The notes: generated from the sequence alone by a model not told the origin. Shown: positions 26,653 through 35,166, counted from the first letter of the stretch. The stretch is 64,000 nucleotides of DNA from Sphingobacterium bambusae (GCF_033955345.1 NZ_CP138332.1:3906001-3970000); one strand, 5' to 3'. Numbers and translations: made by a program.

Positions 26653-29124
26653 TTATCCTTTAAATAGCCGGTAGGTTAGCCCGGCGCTTAGTAATCTGCC
26701 CATCTGTCCCGGTATAAGCCGATCTACGTAGTCAAATAGATTTTCCGCGGTAAGTGTTGCCGTCAGACGGTTGTTGCGGAAGCGCTTCTCTAGCGAGGCA
26801 TAGACGATTACATGAGCGGCAACCTCAATATCGTATCTGTCGTAGAATCCGTTGCTGTTGGCATCGTCAAAACCATATCGGCTGCGGAAGTTAGCACGCG
26901 CGGTTGCGGTCAAGCTCCAAGGCATGCGGTAGGTGATATTGGCATTAAGCATATGTCGAGACCTATTCCATAAACCGATGTAGTCGCTAGGAACCGATGC
27001 ACGATCTGTCCCTGTTCGGGCATCGCGAATGCTGTAGTAGGGATGTCTTCCCGCGCTGATGCTATCGATGATTCCCTTGTTTTTGGTGATCAAGTATTGG
27101 TAGCCGATGTTAACATCCAATTTGGGCATGGGCGAATAGGATGCAGACAGCTCGAATCCCGTGTTGTAGGCCAGTGCAATATTTTCGAATGTATAGATTT
27201 GTTCTTGGTTTATCTTCCTTGCAATTTGAAGGGTGTTGATAAAATTCTCCTGCCGATGGTAAAACCAAGATCCTTCTAGTTTTAGCTTGTTTGAAGGGCT
27301 GTATGCCCATCCTGCGTTGAAGGATGTGGAGCTTTCGGGTAGTAGTCTGTCGGGAAGGTTACTTAACGTATATTCTTGAATATTAGATATCTCTCCCGCT
27401 GCCTGCAGATCCCGTAAACCTTGTTTGACCACCTCGGCCCCCATCACGGTGTAACCTTGCAAGGCGTTATAAAATATCTGGTAGCGTTTCTTAAAATCGG
27501 GCGCAATGAAGCCACGACCGAAACCGACTTTAAACGTTAGCTTTTCCGTTGGATGATATTGTGCACCAAAGCTGGGACTTAATTGGCCGCCATAGGTGCC
27601 GGCATGGTCATAGCGTAGGCCAGCGACAAAGTTGATGGTTTCCGATGGTATATAATCGGCTTGGGTGTAGGCAAACGCATTCCATAGCAGATCAGACTGT
27701 TCGACAGATGCGTCACGCATCTGACTCAAGTTGCCTCCTAAGCCCGATGTGAATTTGAGGCTACTACTTGCCGCGTAAGCGAACTGTTGCTCGATACGAT
27801 GGTTGTATTCGTTGAACTCGTTATTGGACAGTAGGGCATTACTGTTCTCGCGCACAATATCCATTTTAGTATCAAACTGGGTGTAGTAGTAGCGAAGCAT
27901 TGAGCGAAGGCCATTGCTGTAATTACTGTTAAGGTTAAGCGTGATGTTGATGTCGTCATCACGTAAGTTGTCCAAGTTGTTGTTAAGGGACGCCCCTCTG
28001 CCGAAAGCTTGGTTGTTATTCGATCTTCTGGAGTTTAAGCGTGCTTGTAAGCCTACGGTATGTATCTCATTGAGCTGATAGCGGACGCGTGACTGCAAGG
28101 TTAGGTTTTCGGTAGGGGGAATTGTTTGCCCATTCATGTACCGTCTATCGGTGTTGAAGCCATCGTTGCGGTAGTAGTTTCCGGTCAACAAAATAGAGCC
28201 GCGCTGGCCTTGGAATGGTGTTTCGCCTTCCAGCGTAGCGTCGACTAGATTGCGGGTTCCGTAGAATAGGGCGGCACGAGCCTGCGGTTCTACCGCGCCA
28301 TGGCGCGTGATGATATTGATGGCACCACCGAGCGCCTCACTGCCATAGAGGCAAGAGGTAGCGCCCTTGATAATTTCTATGCGTTCGACATTGGTCACGG
28401 ATATGCGCGAAAGATCAAGGTTTCCGTTATTGCGCCCTACCATGGGCTGCCCATCTACCAACACCATAATGTATTGCGAACTAAATCCCTGCATCTGTAT
28501 GCCTACGGCGCGGCTTCCGCTGGCAATATCGTTGACCATGGCTACGCCGGTCTGTTCGCGTAGTACCTCATCAAGTCGGCGGCTGCCCATCAGCTCGATT
28601 TGCCGACGGTCAATAACCTTGACAGGCATGGCGCTACGTGAAACATCAATCAGATTATCAGGATTGCCCACTTTGGCCTCCACCAACACATCTTCAATGC
28701 TTTGATCGCTCGCCGCAAGTTGAATGTCCAAACGAATCGTTTTGCCTACCGCGATAGAAACCTTGATTTCCTGCGGGGCGTAGCCTAAGCTAGAAACATG
28801 CAGTTTGTAACTTCCTGCAATGATATTCGAAAACTTGAAATTTCCCGCTTCATCACTATGACTAATATGCATATCCGGCATTAACCTCAGATTTACATGA
28901 GATAATGGTGCACCATTATTGTCGGTAACATGTCCGTTCAGGTTTCCCCTTATGCCGGTCTGCGCATGTGCAGGATAAATTCCGATGGATAGTGTAAAAA
29001 CCATGCTGAACAGGTATACTAGTTTTGTTAAATGCAATGTGATAATCCGTTTGTTATTTTTAATCGTTCTAAATAAAGATGTGGTACAAATATGGACATT
29101 AAGGCTTTTAACTGGTTTGTTCAT
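26653..29124 (-). CDS. hmuR: TonB-dependent heme receptor, HmuR-like
   Basis: After the signal peptide (ending AHAQ) comes a carboxypeptidase-regulatory-like domain (LNGHVTDNNGAPLSHVNLR), a TonB-box region VEDVLVEAK-like at about 140, and a plug with LDEVLREQTGVAMVNDIASG, VLVDGQPMVGRNNG and GATSCLYGSEALGGAINIIT, then a 22-strand-type barrel. Role: TonB-driven entry of heme into the periplasm. It is the first gene of the hemophore-protease-heme oxygenase operon. The coordinates use the first ATG, but this codon lies inside the 21-bp repeats and gives a poor signal peptide. A TTG at 29037 (HLTKLVYLFSMVFTLSIG) or the ATG at 29004 is more likely the true start. Confidence 0.88.
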   Translation of the reverse strand: MNKPVKSLNVHICTTSLFRTIKNNKRIITLHLTKLVYLFSMVFTLSIGIYPAHAQTGIRGNLNGHVTDNNGAPLSHVNLRLMPDMHISHSDEAGNFKFSNIIAGSYKLHVSSLGYAPQEIKVSIAVGKTIRLDIQLAASDQSIEDVLVEAKVGNPDNLIDVSRSAMPVKVIDRRQIELMGSRRLDEVLREQTGVAMVNDIASGSRAVGIQMQGFSSQYIMVLVDGQPMVGRNNGNLDLSRISVTNVERIEIIKGATSCLYGSEALGGAINIITRHGAVEPQARAALFYGTRNLVDATLEGETPFQGQRGSILLTGNYYRNDGFNTDRRYMNGQTIPPTENLTLQSRVRYQLNEIHTVGLQARLNSRRSNNNQAFGRGASLNNNLDNLRDDDINITLNLNSNYSNGLRSMLRYYYTQFDTKMDIVRENSNALLSNNEFNEYNHRIEQQFAYAASSSLKFTSGLGGNLSQMRDASVEQSDLLWNAFAYTQADYIPSETINFVAGLRYDHAGTYGGQLSPSFGAQYHPTEKLTFKVGFGRGFIAPDFKKRYQIFYNALQGYTVMGAEVVKQGLRDLQAAGEISNIQEYTLSNLPDRLLPESSTSFNAGWAYSPSNKLKLEGSWFYHRQENFINTLQIARKINQEQIYTFENIALAYNTGFELSASYSPMPKLDVNIGYQYLITKNKGIIDSISAGRHPYYSIRDARTGTDRASVPSDYIGLWNRSRHMLNANITYRMPWSLTATARANFRSRYGFDDANSNGFYDRYDIEVAAHVIVYASLEKRFRNNRLTATLTAENLFDYVDRLIPGQMGRLLSAGLTYRLFKG

Positions 29125-29181
29125 TCCGTTTTATTTTTTGTTCAATCCGTTTTATTTTTTGTTCAATCCGTTTTTTCTGTC
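29119..29181. repeat. three tandem 21-bp repeats in the divergent heme control region
   Basis: Copies start at 29119, 29140 and 29161 with core GTTCAATCCGTTTT; copy 1 has GTTCATTCC. The period is exactly 21 bp, two turns of the helix, so a protein would meet all copies on one face. They lie between the divergent hmuR-like and hmuT-like genes, which makes them operator candidates. Confidence 0.8.
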
Positions 29182-29292
29182 AGATTATCGCGTTGATTAT
29201 TACGACCTTATTTCTTTTGTTATTTGTTTTAAGATTCTTTTTATCAATGTTTTGTGTCTATTTTTAGGCAAGCGATTATTGATTTTCAATTT

Positions 29293-29310
29293 GTTCAATC
29301 CGTTTTTTAT
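29293..29310. promoter_or_regulatory. fourth, isolated copy of the heme-locus repeat
   Basis: GTTCAATCCGTTTTTT recurs here, 132 bp from the third tandem copy and about 80 bp before the hmuT-like start. The arrangement (three copies near one promoter, one near the other) would allow looping or separate control of both operons. Confidence 0.65.
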
Positions 29311-29388
29311 GAGAAAGTTCTTCGTTTGTATTTAGATTGATTAAATGCTTTTTTTGTGTCGATTTAAAGATTAAACGTAACCGGATTG

Positions 29389-30270
29389 ATGAAGGAATTT
29401 ATCAAATATAGCAGCTCCTTTCTAGGAGGTTTTACCATAAGAATTACGGCCATCATGGTTTGTTACCTGTGCTGTAGTATTAGTGTTTCGGCGAACCCCA
29501 AGCGAATTATAAGCTTGGGGGGAGCAATTTCCGAAACGATTACAGCATTGGGGCTTGGGGCTCACTTAGTAGCCGTGGATGTGACGAGTGTCTATCCTGA
29601 GACAGTGAAGCGCTTACCTAAAGTGAGTAAAAATCGCTCGGTATCCACCGAAGGATTGATCAGTTTTCGTCCCGACTTGGTGATTGCACCACAAGGGGAT
29701 GTGCCGGAAGGGATTATACAGGCTTTGCGTGGGGCGGGCATTCGCTTTGTTGCTGTTAAGCAGGAATATTCCGTGAAAGGTGCATTGGCGTTTATCCGGG
29801 AGATAGGTACCATCGTTGGCGTAAAGCAAAAGGGTGAGGCATTGGCCCTAGAAACCGAAAAGCGCATCATCAAAGCACAACAGCTGGTGAAATCCAGCAG
29901 TACGAGCAAACCTAAAGTGCTTTTCATCTATGCGCGCGGTACAGGCACCATGACGGTGGCTGGGCGCGGAAGTAATATGGATGCCATTATTTCTCTGGCC
30001 GGTGGACGAAATGCTATTCAGGAGTTCAATCGTTATAAAACCTATAGCACAGAGGGATTGGTCAGTGCCAATCCGGACGCTCTTCTTTTATTTGATTTTG
30101 GCGTACAAAGCTTGGGAGGAAAGGCGGCTATTTTGGAGATGCCCGGTGTGGCTTTTACCAACGCAGGCAAAAAAAAGCGTATCCTTTCCGTCGACGGACC
30201 GTTGATGGTCAACTTTAGTGTACGCTTGGATCAGGCCATATTGGCCCTTCATGGAGAACTGAAAAAGTAA
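29389..30270 (+). CDS. hmuT: periplasmic heme-binding protein of an ABC importer, HmuT-like
   Basis: The start is the ATG at 29389; the TTG just before it is also in frame. The signal sequence reads AIMVCYLCCSISVSA. The mature protein is a class III (helix-hinge) binding protein: KRIISLGGAISETITALGLGAHLVAVD, FRPDLVIAPQGDVPEGIIQALRGAG and GGRNAIQEFNRYKTYSTEGLVSANPD. The last with its Tyr is typical of HmuT/HutB proteins, where Tyr or His bind heme iron. Role: carries heme across the periplasm to the permease. First gene of the plus-strand import operon; the permease gene follows after 21 nt. About 293 residues. Confidence 0.9.
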   Translation: MKEFIKYSSSFLGGFTIRITAIMVCYLCCSISVSANPKRIISLGGAISETITALGLGAHLVAVDVTSVYPETVKRLPKVSKNRSVSTEGLISFRPDLVIAPQGDVPEGIIQALRGAGIRFVAVKQEYSVKGALAFIREIGTIVGVKQKGEALALETEKRIIKAQQLVKSSSTSKPKVLFIYARGTGTMTVAGRGSNMDAIISLAGGRNAIQEFNRYKTYSTEGLVSANPDALLLFDFGVQSLGGKAAILEMPGVAFTNAGKKKRILSVDGPLMVNFSVRLDQAILALHGELKK

Positions 30271-30291
30271 ACCTCAGTAACAGAAAGATAA

Positions 30292-31335
30292 ATGTTGAAT
30301 CGAAAATTGATATATGTGGGGCTCATCGCCGGGTTGGTTGCCGTTATTTTGGCGTCGCTGGCGATGGGAGCCATGAAAATCCCGCTAGGGGATGTTTTGG
30401 CAATTCTGGGGAGAAAAATAGGGTTTCCGGTACAAAGGCCAGTTCAGGATCTGTATGAAAATGTGCTGCTCTTTGTCCGGTTGCCACGCGTGGTACTCGG
30501 CATACTGGTTGGCGCTGCATTGGGAATTTCGGGCGCTGCTATACAAGGCATCTTCCGCAATCCGCTTGCTGAGCCTGGGCTTATCGGGATTTCGGCGGGT
30601 GCCTCCCTTTTTGCGGTGTTGGTCATCGGCATGGAAGCCTTGCTGTTCGTGTCGCTAGCCAACCTCTTAGGGCTTTATCTATTGGCTTTTGCAGCCTTTG
30701 CTGGCGCGGGGGTCGCGGCGCTGTTGGTTTATCAGTTTTCCAAAACTGATGGCAAACCCAATGTGGCCACCATGTTGCTCGCCGGCATAGCAATCAATGC
30801 ATTGGCTGGTGCGCTGACGGGGCTTTTCACGTACCTCGCCGATGAGCAACAGCTCCGGACGATTACCTTTTGGATGTTGGGCAGCTTAGGCGGGGCAAAT
30901 TGGCCTACGGTGGTGGGTGTGCTTCCATTTATCGCCCTGCCGTTGATCCTGCTTCCCTTTTATGGACGAGGCTTAAACCTGTTTGCTATCGGTGAGAGCC
31001 AAGCGGAGCAGATCGGTATGAACCCCAATCGCATTAAATCAGTGGTGGTATTGCTGTCTACTTTGGCGGTGGGTGCCTGTGTTTCTGTAACGGGAATCAT
31101 AGGGTTTGTGGGTTTATTAGTGCCGCATATTATCCGTCTGTTGGGCGGCGTAGACCATCGCTTGGTTTTGCCAGCTTCAGCGCTCTTGGGGGCGTTGGTG
31201 TTGACGGTCTCGGATATGTTGGCGCGCATTCTAGTCGCGCCGGTAGAACTACCCATAGGTGTAATTACAGCCTTGCTGGGAACACCGGTTTTTCTGTATA
31301 TCCTATACAAAGACAAAAAGAAGATATTGAATTAA
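30292..31335 (+). CDS. hmuU: FecCD-type heme ABC permease, HmuU-like
   Basis: A hydrophobic protein of 347 residues with about ten membrane helices and the FecCD signatures VRLPRVVLGILVGAALGISG, GIFRNPLAEPGLIGISAGA, AIGESQAEQIGMN (coupling loop to the ATPase) and the end PVELPIGVITALLGTPVF. Role: inner-membrane channel of the heme importer, working as a dimer with the ATPase encoded 35 nt downstream. The neighbourhood (heme-binding protein, HemS-fused ATPase) assigns it to heme rather than siderophore; a second, separate FecCD pair for siderophores is at 50674-52590. Confidence 0.9.
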   Translation: MLNRKLIYVGLIAGLVAVILASLAMGAMKIPLGDVLAILGRKIGFPVQRPVQDLYENVLLFVRLPRVVLGILVGAALGISGAAIQGIFRNPLAEPGLIGISAGASLFAVLVIGMEALLFVSLANLLGLYLLAFAAFAGAGVAALLVYQFSKTDGKPNVATMLLAGIAINALAGALTGLFTYLADEQQLRTITFWMLGSLGGANWPTVVGVLPFIALPLILLPFYGRGLNLFAIGESQAEQIGMNPNRIKSVVVLLSTLAVGACVSVTGIIGFVGLLVPHIIRLLGGVDHRLVLPASALLGALVLTVSDMLARILVAPVELPIGVITALLGTPVFLYILYKDKKKILN

Positions 31336-31370
31336 TTTGCCTAGCGCAATAGTATGTTAGTGGATCAATT

Positions 31371-33209
31371 ATGATTAGAGTAGAGTCCATAAGCTTTGAG
31401 ATCAACAAGCGACATTTGTTGAAAGATATTACCTTCAGCATTCGCAAGGGAGAGATGCTCGCAATTCTTGGTGCAAATGGCGCCGGCAAATCCACCTTGA
31501 TGAAGATCCTCTGTCGGGAAAAGAATCCCTCCGAGGGACGTATTATTTACAACGGCCGGGATATGAATAGCTATTCGATCAAGGAACTTGCGAATATGCG
31601 CGCCACACTTTACCAACAAAATGCCATTAGCTTGGCCTTTACCGTGCAAGAGGTGGTGCTAATGGGCCGTTATGGGAAATCAGGAAAAGCACCCGAGCTT
31701 TCTGACGAAGTCGTGCTGGAGGAAACGATGAGTGTATGTGGGATCGCTCATTTAGCCGAGCGTTCTATGCTTACCCTCTCTGGTGGGGAGCAACAGCGCG
31801 TGCACTTTGCCCGCGTACTGGCGCAGATATGGGATTGTAAGGAGGCCTTGCTGTTACTTGATGAACCCATTGCCAACATGGATATGCTCTATCAGCACCA
31901 AACCTTGGCGATAGCAAATGCTTTGACCAAAAAAGGCTTTATGGTGATTTGTGTACTGCATGAAATTAACCTTGCCGCACAATATGCCGACCGCGTTATT
32001 ATGTTGAAAGGAGGGCGCAAATGGTGGGATGGAACACCGGAGGAAGTGTTTACGGCGAAGAATATTTTTTCAGCCTTTGGGGTGGATGCACAGGTGCGTA
32101 TTGACCCACAGACGCTGACTACACAGATTGCACCGGTGGCGGTGCGCTTGGAAGCGACACACTTTAATTCCAGTATGGCAGCATCCTACCATCAGCTTTC
32201 ACTGAAGGAGCGGATGCTGACTTATATCGAACAAAACCCAGAGAAAGCATTGTGGCAGGTGGCGGATGCCTTGGGAACACGAGAGGCAGACTTGTTGTTG
32301 ATTGATCTGGGGAAAGATGTCTTTCTTTTGGGGAATGATATGGAGAAGATCCTACAGCGTATAGAAAGTCTAGGATGGGTGAAAGCAATGACCTACAATC
32401 CGCATTGCGAGAATCAACGGGAGGGGGTGTACCGCAATTTCAGCAAAGAGGAGCATGTGACACTCTTTTTGGGTGAAGATATTGACCTACGGATTTTTGC
32501 AAGCCGATGGTCACTAGCTTTGGCGGTATGCAAACCGGGAAAAGAAAGTTTGCAATTTTTTGATAAGATGGGCAAGGCGGTGCATAAAATTATGCTGACG
32601 GAAGGTAGCTACCGCGAGGCCTTTATGGAACTGGTGGCCGACTTTAAGGATATACAGCAATCGTTACCCGCTTTTGAACGTGCGACGCGCAAAGGAATGC
32701 CCGAGCGGCGGGATGCGGAAATCGATGTGGTTGAGTTTCGACGCTCTTGGGACAGCATGCAGGATACGCACGAGTTTTTTGGTCTCTTGAGACGGTATGG
32801 CATGACGCGCATGCAGGCATTGCGTTTAGCTGCCGGCCGGCGTGCCGTGCAGGTTACACTGGAATCCTTTCGGCGCACCATCATGCAATGCTCGTTGGAG
32901 AAAATACCCTTAATGGTGTTCACCGCCAATGAGGGCTGCGTGCAGATTAATACGGGCGAGCTCAAGCGTATTGACCAACAGGGCAAGTGGCTTACCTTGC
33001 AGAGCAACAGCACGGGACAGATCCGCCTAAACGAGGATGCCGTAAATTCGGTATGGCATGTGGTGAAACCCACCGCAGATGGTGATGTCAACTCGTTGGA
33101 GCTGTATGATACCGAAGGAGAGATGATTGTGCAGTTTTTTGGCGAGCGTAAGCCGGGCATTGCCGAACTGGAGAGTTGGCGCGAAGCACTGGGCCATGGC
33201 GTAGTTTAA
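31371..33209 (+). CDS. HmuV-HmuS fusion: heme importer ATPase joined to a HemS/HmuS domain
   Basis: Residues 1-~255 are a complete ABC ATPase: Walker A GANGAGKST (34-42), signature LSGGEQQR (136-143), Walker B LLLLDEP (160-166) and H-loop His197. Residues ~275-612 match full-length HemS/ChuS/HmuS, which has two repeats. The first half has LGTREADLL, LESLGWVKAMTYN-like and DIDLRIFASRW; the second has WDSMQDTHEFF with His467 in the place of the heme-ligating His by family comparison, then VFTANEGCVQINTG and VKPTADGDVNSLELYD. Roles: ATP hydrolysis for import, and heme binding, transfer or oxygen-dependent breakdown in the cytoplasm. In most bacteria these are separate genes. The permease lies upstream and a Fur-like gene 29 nt downstream. 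Confidence 0.9.
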   Translation: MIRVESISFEINKRHLLKDITFSIRKGEMLAILGANGAGKSTLMKILCREKNPSEGRIIYNGRDMNSYSIKELANMRATLYQQNAISLAFTVQEVVLMGRYGKSGKAPELSDEVVLEETMSVCGIAHLAERSMLTLSGGEQQRVHFARVLAQIWDCKEALLLLDEPIANMDMLYQHQTLAIANALTKKGFMVICVLHEINLAAQYADRVIMLKGGRKWWDGTPEEVFTAKNIFSAFGVDAQVRIDPQTLTTQIAPVAVRLEATHFNSSMAASYHQLSLKERMLTYIEQNPEKALWQVADALGTREADLLLIDLGKDVFLLGNDMEKILQRIESLGWVKAMTYNPHCENQREGVYRNFSKEEHVTLFLGEDIDLRIFASRWSLALAVCKPGKESLQFFDKMGKAVHKIMLTEGSYREAFMELVADFKDIQQSLPAFERATRKGMPERRDAEIDVVEFRRSWDSMQDTHEFFGLLRRYGMTRMQALRLAAGRRAVQVTLESFRRTIMQCSLEKIPLMVFTANEGCVQINTGELKRIDQQGKWLTLQSNSTGQIRLNEDAVNSVWHVVKPTADGDVNSLELYDTEGEMIVQFFGERKPGIAELESWREALGHGVV

Positions 33210-33238
33210 AATGTGAACAGTATAAACCAAGATGAACG

Positions 33239-33550
33239 ATGAAAAGACAAAAGCTAACGGATTTTCAAAAGATGGGCCACAGCGAATGGCTTATTAACCG
33301 ATTACAGAACTATTGCCTTGCGCGACGCATGAAATATTCGGAAAAGAGGCTGATGGTGGCCATCAAATTGGCCGAAATAGACCGAAAAGTGGAGGCCGAA
33401 GAACTGTGGATTTTATTGAAGAAAGATGGTTACCCGATCAGTATTGCATCGGTTTATCTTAATTTAGGAGTCTTGGTAGATGCCGGTATTTGCGCAGCGG
33501 AACGCCTAACGCAAAGGCAGGCCTTGTATTTTGTGCCCGCTACAGCTTAA
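33239..33550 (+). CDS. Fur-like protein reduced to the winged-helix domain
   Basis: The 103-residue protein matches only the N-terminal DNA-binding half of Fur. It has MKYSEKRLMVAIKLAEIDRK in the place of the family's T-x-Q-R-x-x-I-L-x-x-L helix, VEAEELWILLKKDG, and PISIASVYLNLGVLVDAGI, which parallels the recognition segment ISxATVYRTLxxLxExGL. The usual metal-binding and dimerisation half (His/Cys-rich, about 60 residues) is absent; the protein ends with LTQRQALYFVPATA. It lies 29 nt after the HmuV-HmuS fusion and is probably in the same mRNA, so it may regulate the heme locus without sensing metal by the normal route. Its stop overlaps the convergent AraC gene by 11 nt. It could instead be a non-DNA-binding relic. 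Confidence 0.7.
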   Translation: MKRQKLTDFQKMGHSEWLINRLQNYCLARRMKYSEKRLMVAIKLAEIDRKVEAEELWILLKKDGYPISIASVYLNLGVLVDAGICAAERLTQRQALYFVPATA

Positions 33551-34517
33551 CTTCGCTGGGCGGCATACCATAGTAACGTTTAAAGGCATTGGTGAAGCTC
33601 GCTTGGTGTTTAAAACCGACTAAATTGCCTATTTCGTACATGTTGCCTCGCTTTTCTTCGACAATCAATCGCCGGGCTTCCACCATACGCTTGCGCGTGA
33701 TAAAATCGTAAATAGTAGTGCCAAAGTATTTTTTGAAACCTGTACGCAACTTGGATTCGTTCAATAGGGCTTTTTTAGCCAGCTCTTTTTGCGTAGGCGG
33801 GTTGACATAATTCTCCTCCAACAGTTCCCGCACACGATCCAGCTTTTCGATATCCTCGTCCTGTAAAATTTCTTTTTCGTCTTGAAGATATTGACTAAAC
33901 TGCTCGAGCTGATACATGATAAGTTCCAGAATGCGGGCATCGGTAAACATGCGTTTTAAGTGCCCATCTTGTTTGCACTCGCGTATACCCTCGATAGAAT
34001 GACGCATCTCTGGCGTTACATAAAGGTCTTCATCCGTAAAGGAGCTCGTTATGCCCTTTTCCATTTCACGCAGAAAATCCTCGTGCAGCGGCGAGGTGGT
34101 ATCCACCAGATTCAGGTAATAATCTTTGGAAAGCACCACTAAAAAGTAGATGTATTCCATTTCGGCTCGTACTTCGTAAGATTCTTTTTGAGTCGGTAAG
34201 TAGCGTATATTGTGGCGGCTTCGTCCGTAGCGTGGTTTGCTTTTACTACCCGATTTCTTCTCTTTACTGAATATAAACTGGCTGGCAATGGCATCGCCTT
34301 CGATCTCGGTTTCTATCCGTACATTCTCGCTGAAGTTCATCTCGGCGTAAAGTAGGAAAAGCCCGTTAGTAGAAAGCTGATAGTTTTTCATGTCTACGGG
34401 GCTTTGCTTGATATTGACCTGTCGCTCCGATAGTCGGTGGTTGGACACAAATTTCTCCGGAAGTTCTTCCATAAAGAGGTATTCGTTGTGGTGCTCAATC
34501 TTCGCTTTGATCAACAT
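33540..34517 (-). CDS. AraC family transcriptional regulator
   Basis: The N-terminal ~210 residues form a sensor region of the PchR-like kind seen in Bacteroidota iron-uptake loci, with a beta-rich start (YQLSTNGLFLLYAEMNFSENV...) and no membrane segment. The C-terminal ~105 residues carry two helix-turn-helix units: PTQKELAKKALLNESKLRTGFKKYF and then GNLVGFKHQASFTNAFKRYYGMPPSEV, the second being the conserved AraC motif. Length 325 residues. Placed at the end of the heme locus and with its own Fur-like promoter box, it is a good candidate for the activator of the heme operons, possibly through the 21-bp repeats. Confidence 0.9.
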   Translation of the reverse strand: MLIKAKIEHHNEYLFMEELPEKFVSNHRLSERQVNIKQSPVDMKNYQLSTNGLFLLYAEMNFSENVRIETEIEGDAIASQFIFSKEKKSGSKSKPRYGRSRHNIRYLPTQKESYEVRAEMEYIYFLVVLSKDYYLNLVDTTSPLHEDFLREMEKGITSSFTDEDLYVTPEMRHSIEGIRECKQDGHLKRMFTDARILELIMYQLEQFSQYLQDEKEILQDEDIEKLDRVRELLEENYVNPPTQKELAKKALLNESKLRTGFKKYFGTTIYDFITRKRMVEARRLIVEEKRGNMYEIGNLVGFKHQASFTNAFKRYYGMPPSEVKL

Positions 34518-34556
34518 GGTAAGTTTGCTATAATACGTTGAAGGTTTTGTTCAGCA

Positions 34557-34592
34557 CAAATATATTATATTATTTATAAAGAATCTAAATAA
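34557..34592 (-). promoter_or_regulatory. promoter with Fur-like box before the AraC gene
   Basis: On the minus strand a perfect -7 element TATATTTG (34557-34564) lies 40 nt before the ATG. Upstream of it, 34570-34592 contains TTATTTA, nine bases, TAAATAA: an AT-rich inverted repeat with a TTTAGATT half like the box at 48168. It overlaps the -33 region, where a Fur-type repressor would block polymerase. Confidence 0.5.
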
Positions 34593-34605
34593 GAATGTAT
34601 TTATT

Positions 34606-35166
34606 TCAATACTTGTTGGCTTTCTCTTGAGATTGGTATTGCAGCTGAAGTAAAAGTGTACTTTTCTCGAAATAGGTTAGCGCTTCGAGCAGGTTGTCAA
34701 AGGTGGCACTTCGTAATTGACGAAATAAGGTTTCCAAATAGTTCTCCATAATTTGATAACACCAAGTGGCTAAGCCCAGCGGGATCTCCACACGAGGTAC
34801 ATAACGGCCTTTACTGCTCAAAGCCTTGCGCAGCGCATTGCTAATATTTTCGATCAACAGCAGATGTGCAGCTTGGTTAGCGCCTTCGTGTGTCTGATAC
34901 ACATCTTTCTCTTGAATTTCGTGGAGTTTTTTTAGCGTATTTTTCGCAATCTCTAGAAACGCGCTTCGGATAAGGTCGGTGTCCTGTGTCTCCCAAGTGA
35001 ATATTTCTAGCAACTCGTCCACCCGGTCATTGGCAAGTTGTACCTGTCTGTCCAACAACTGAAGATCATCACCTACGATGGCATGCTGTCGCAACCTGCG
35101 GACTTCACTAAGCTTCGCAGCGAGCTCTTTACTTGCTTGGAAATAGGCGGATACTTTATCGTTCAT
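34606..35166 (-). CDS. hypothetical helical cytoplasmic protein
   Basis: I do not recognise this family. The start is the ATG at 35166 (MNDKVSAYFQASKELAAKL), since the promoter at 35221-35251 places transcription start near 35214 and excludes the longer frame to 35241. The protein (186 residues) is nearly all helix, with heptad-like stretches around residues 10-60 and a second helical part containing HLLLIENISNALRKALSSKG and WCYQIMENYLETLFRQL. There is no signal peptide or membrane segment, and there are no recognisable catalytic motifs. It sits between the AraC gene and the metal-efflux operon on the same strand, with its own promoter, so co-regulation with either is not shown. Confidence 0.65.
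   Translation of the reverse strand: MNDKVSAYFQASKELAAKLSEVRRLRQHAIVGDDLQLLDRQVQLANDRVDELLEIFTWETQDTDLIRSAFLEIAKNTLKKLHEIQEKDVYQTHEGANQAAHLLLIENISNALRKALSSKGRYVPRVEIPLGLATWCYQIMENYLETLFRQLRSATFDNLLEALTYFEKSTLLLQLQYQSQEKANKY

Noticed and set aside
29116-29310. CRISPR-like array
   Set aside because: Repeats are directly adjacent with no spacers and only four copies; they are better explained as operators.
28985-29335. Plus-strand open frame with FNPFYFLFNPFF repeats
   Set aside because: The repeats in the protein only reflect the 21-bp DNA repeats in the promoter region; no start context or family.
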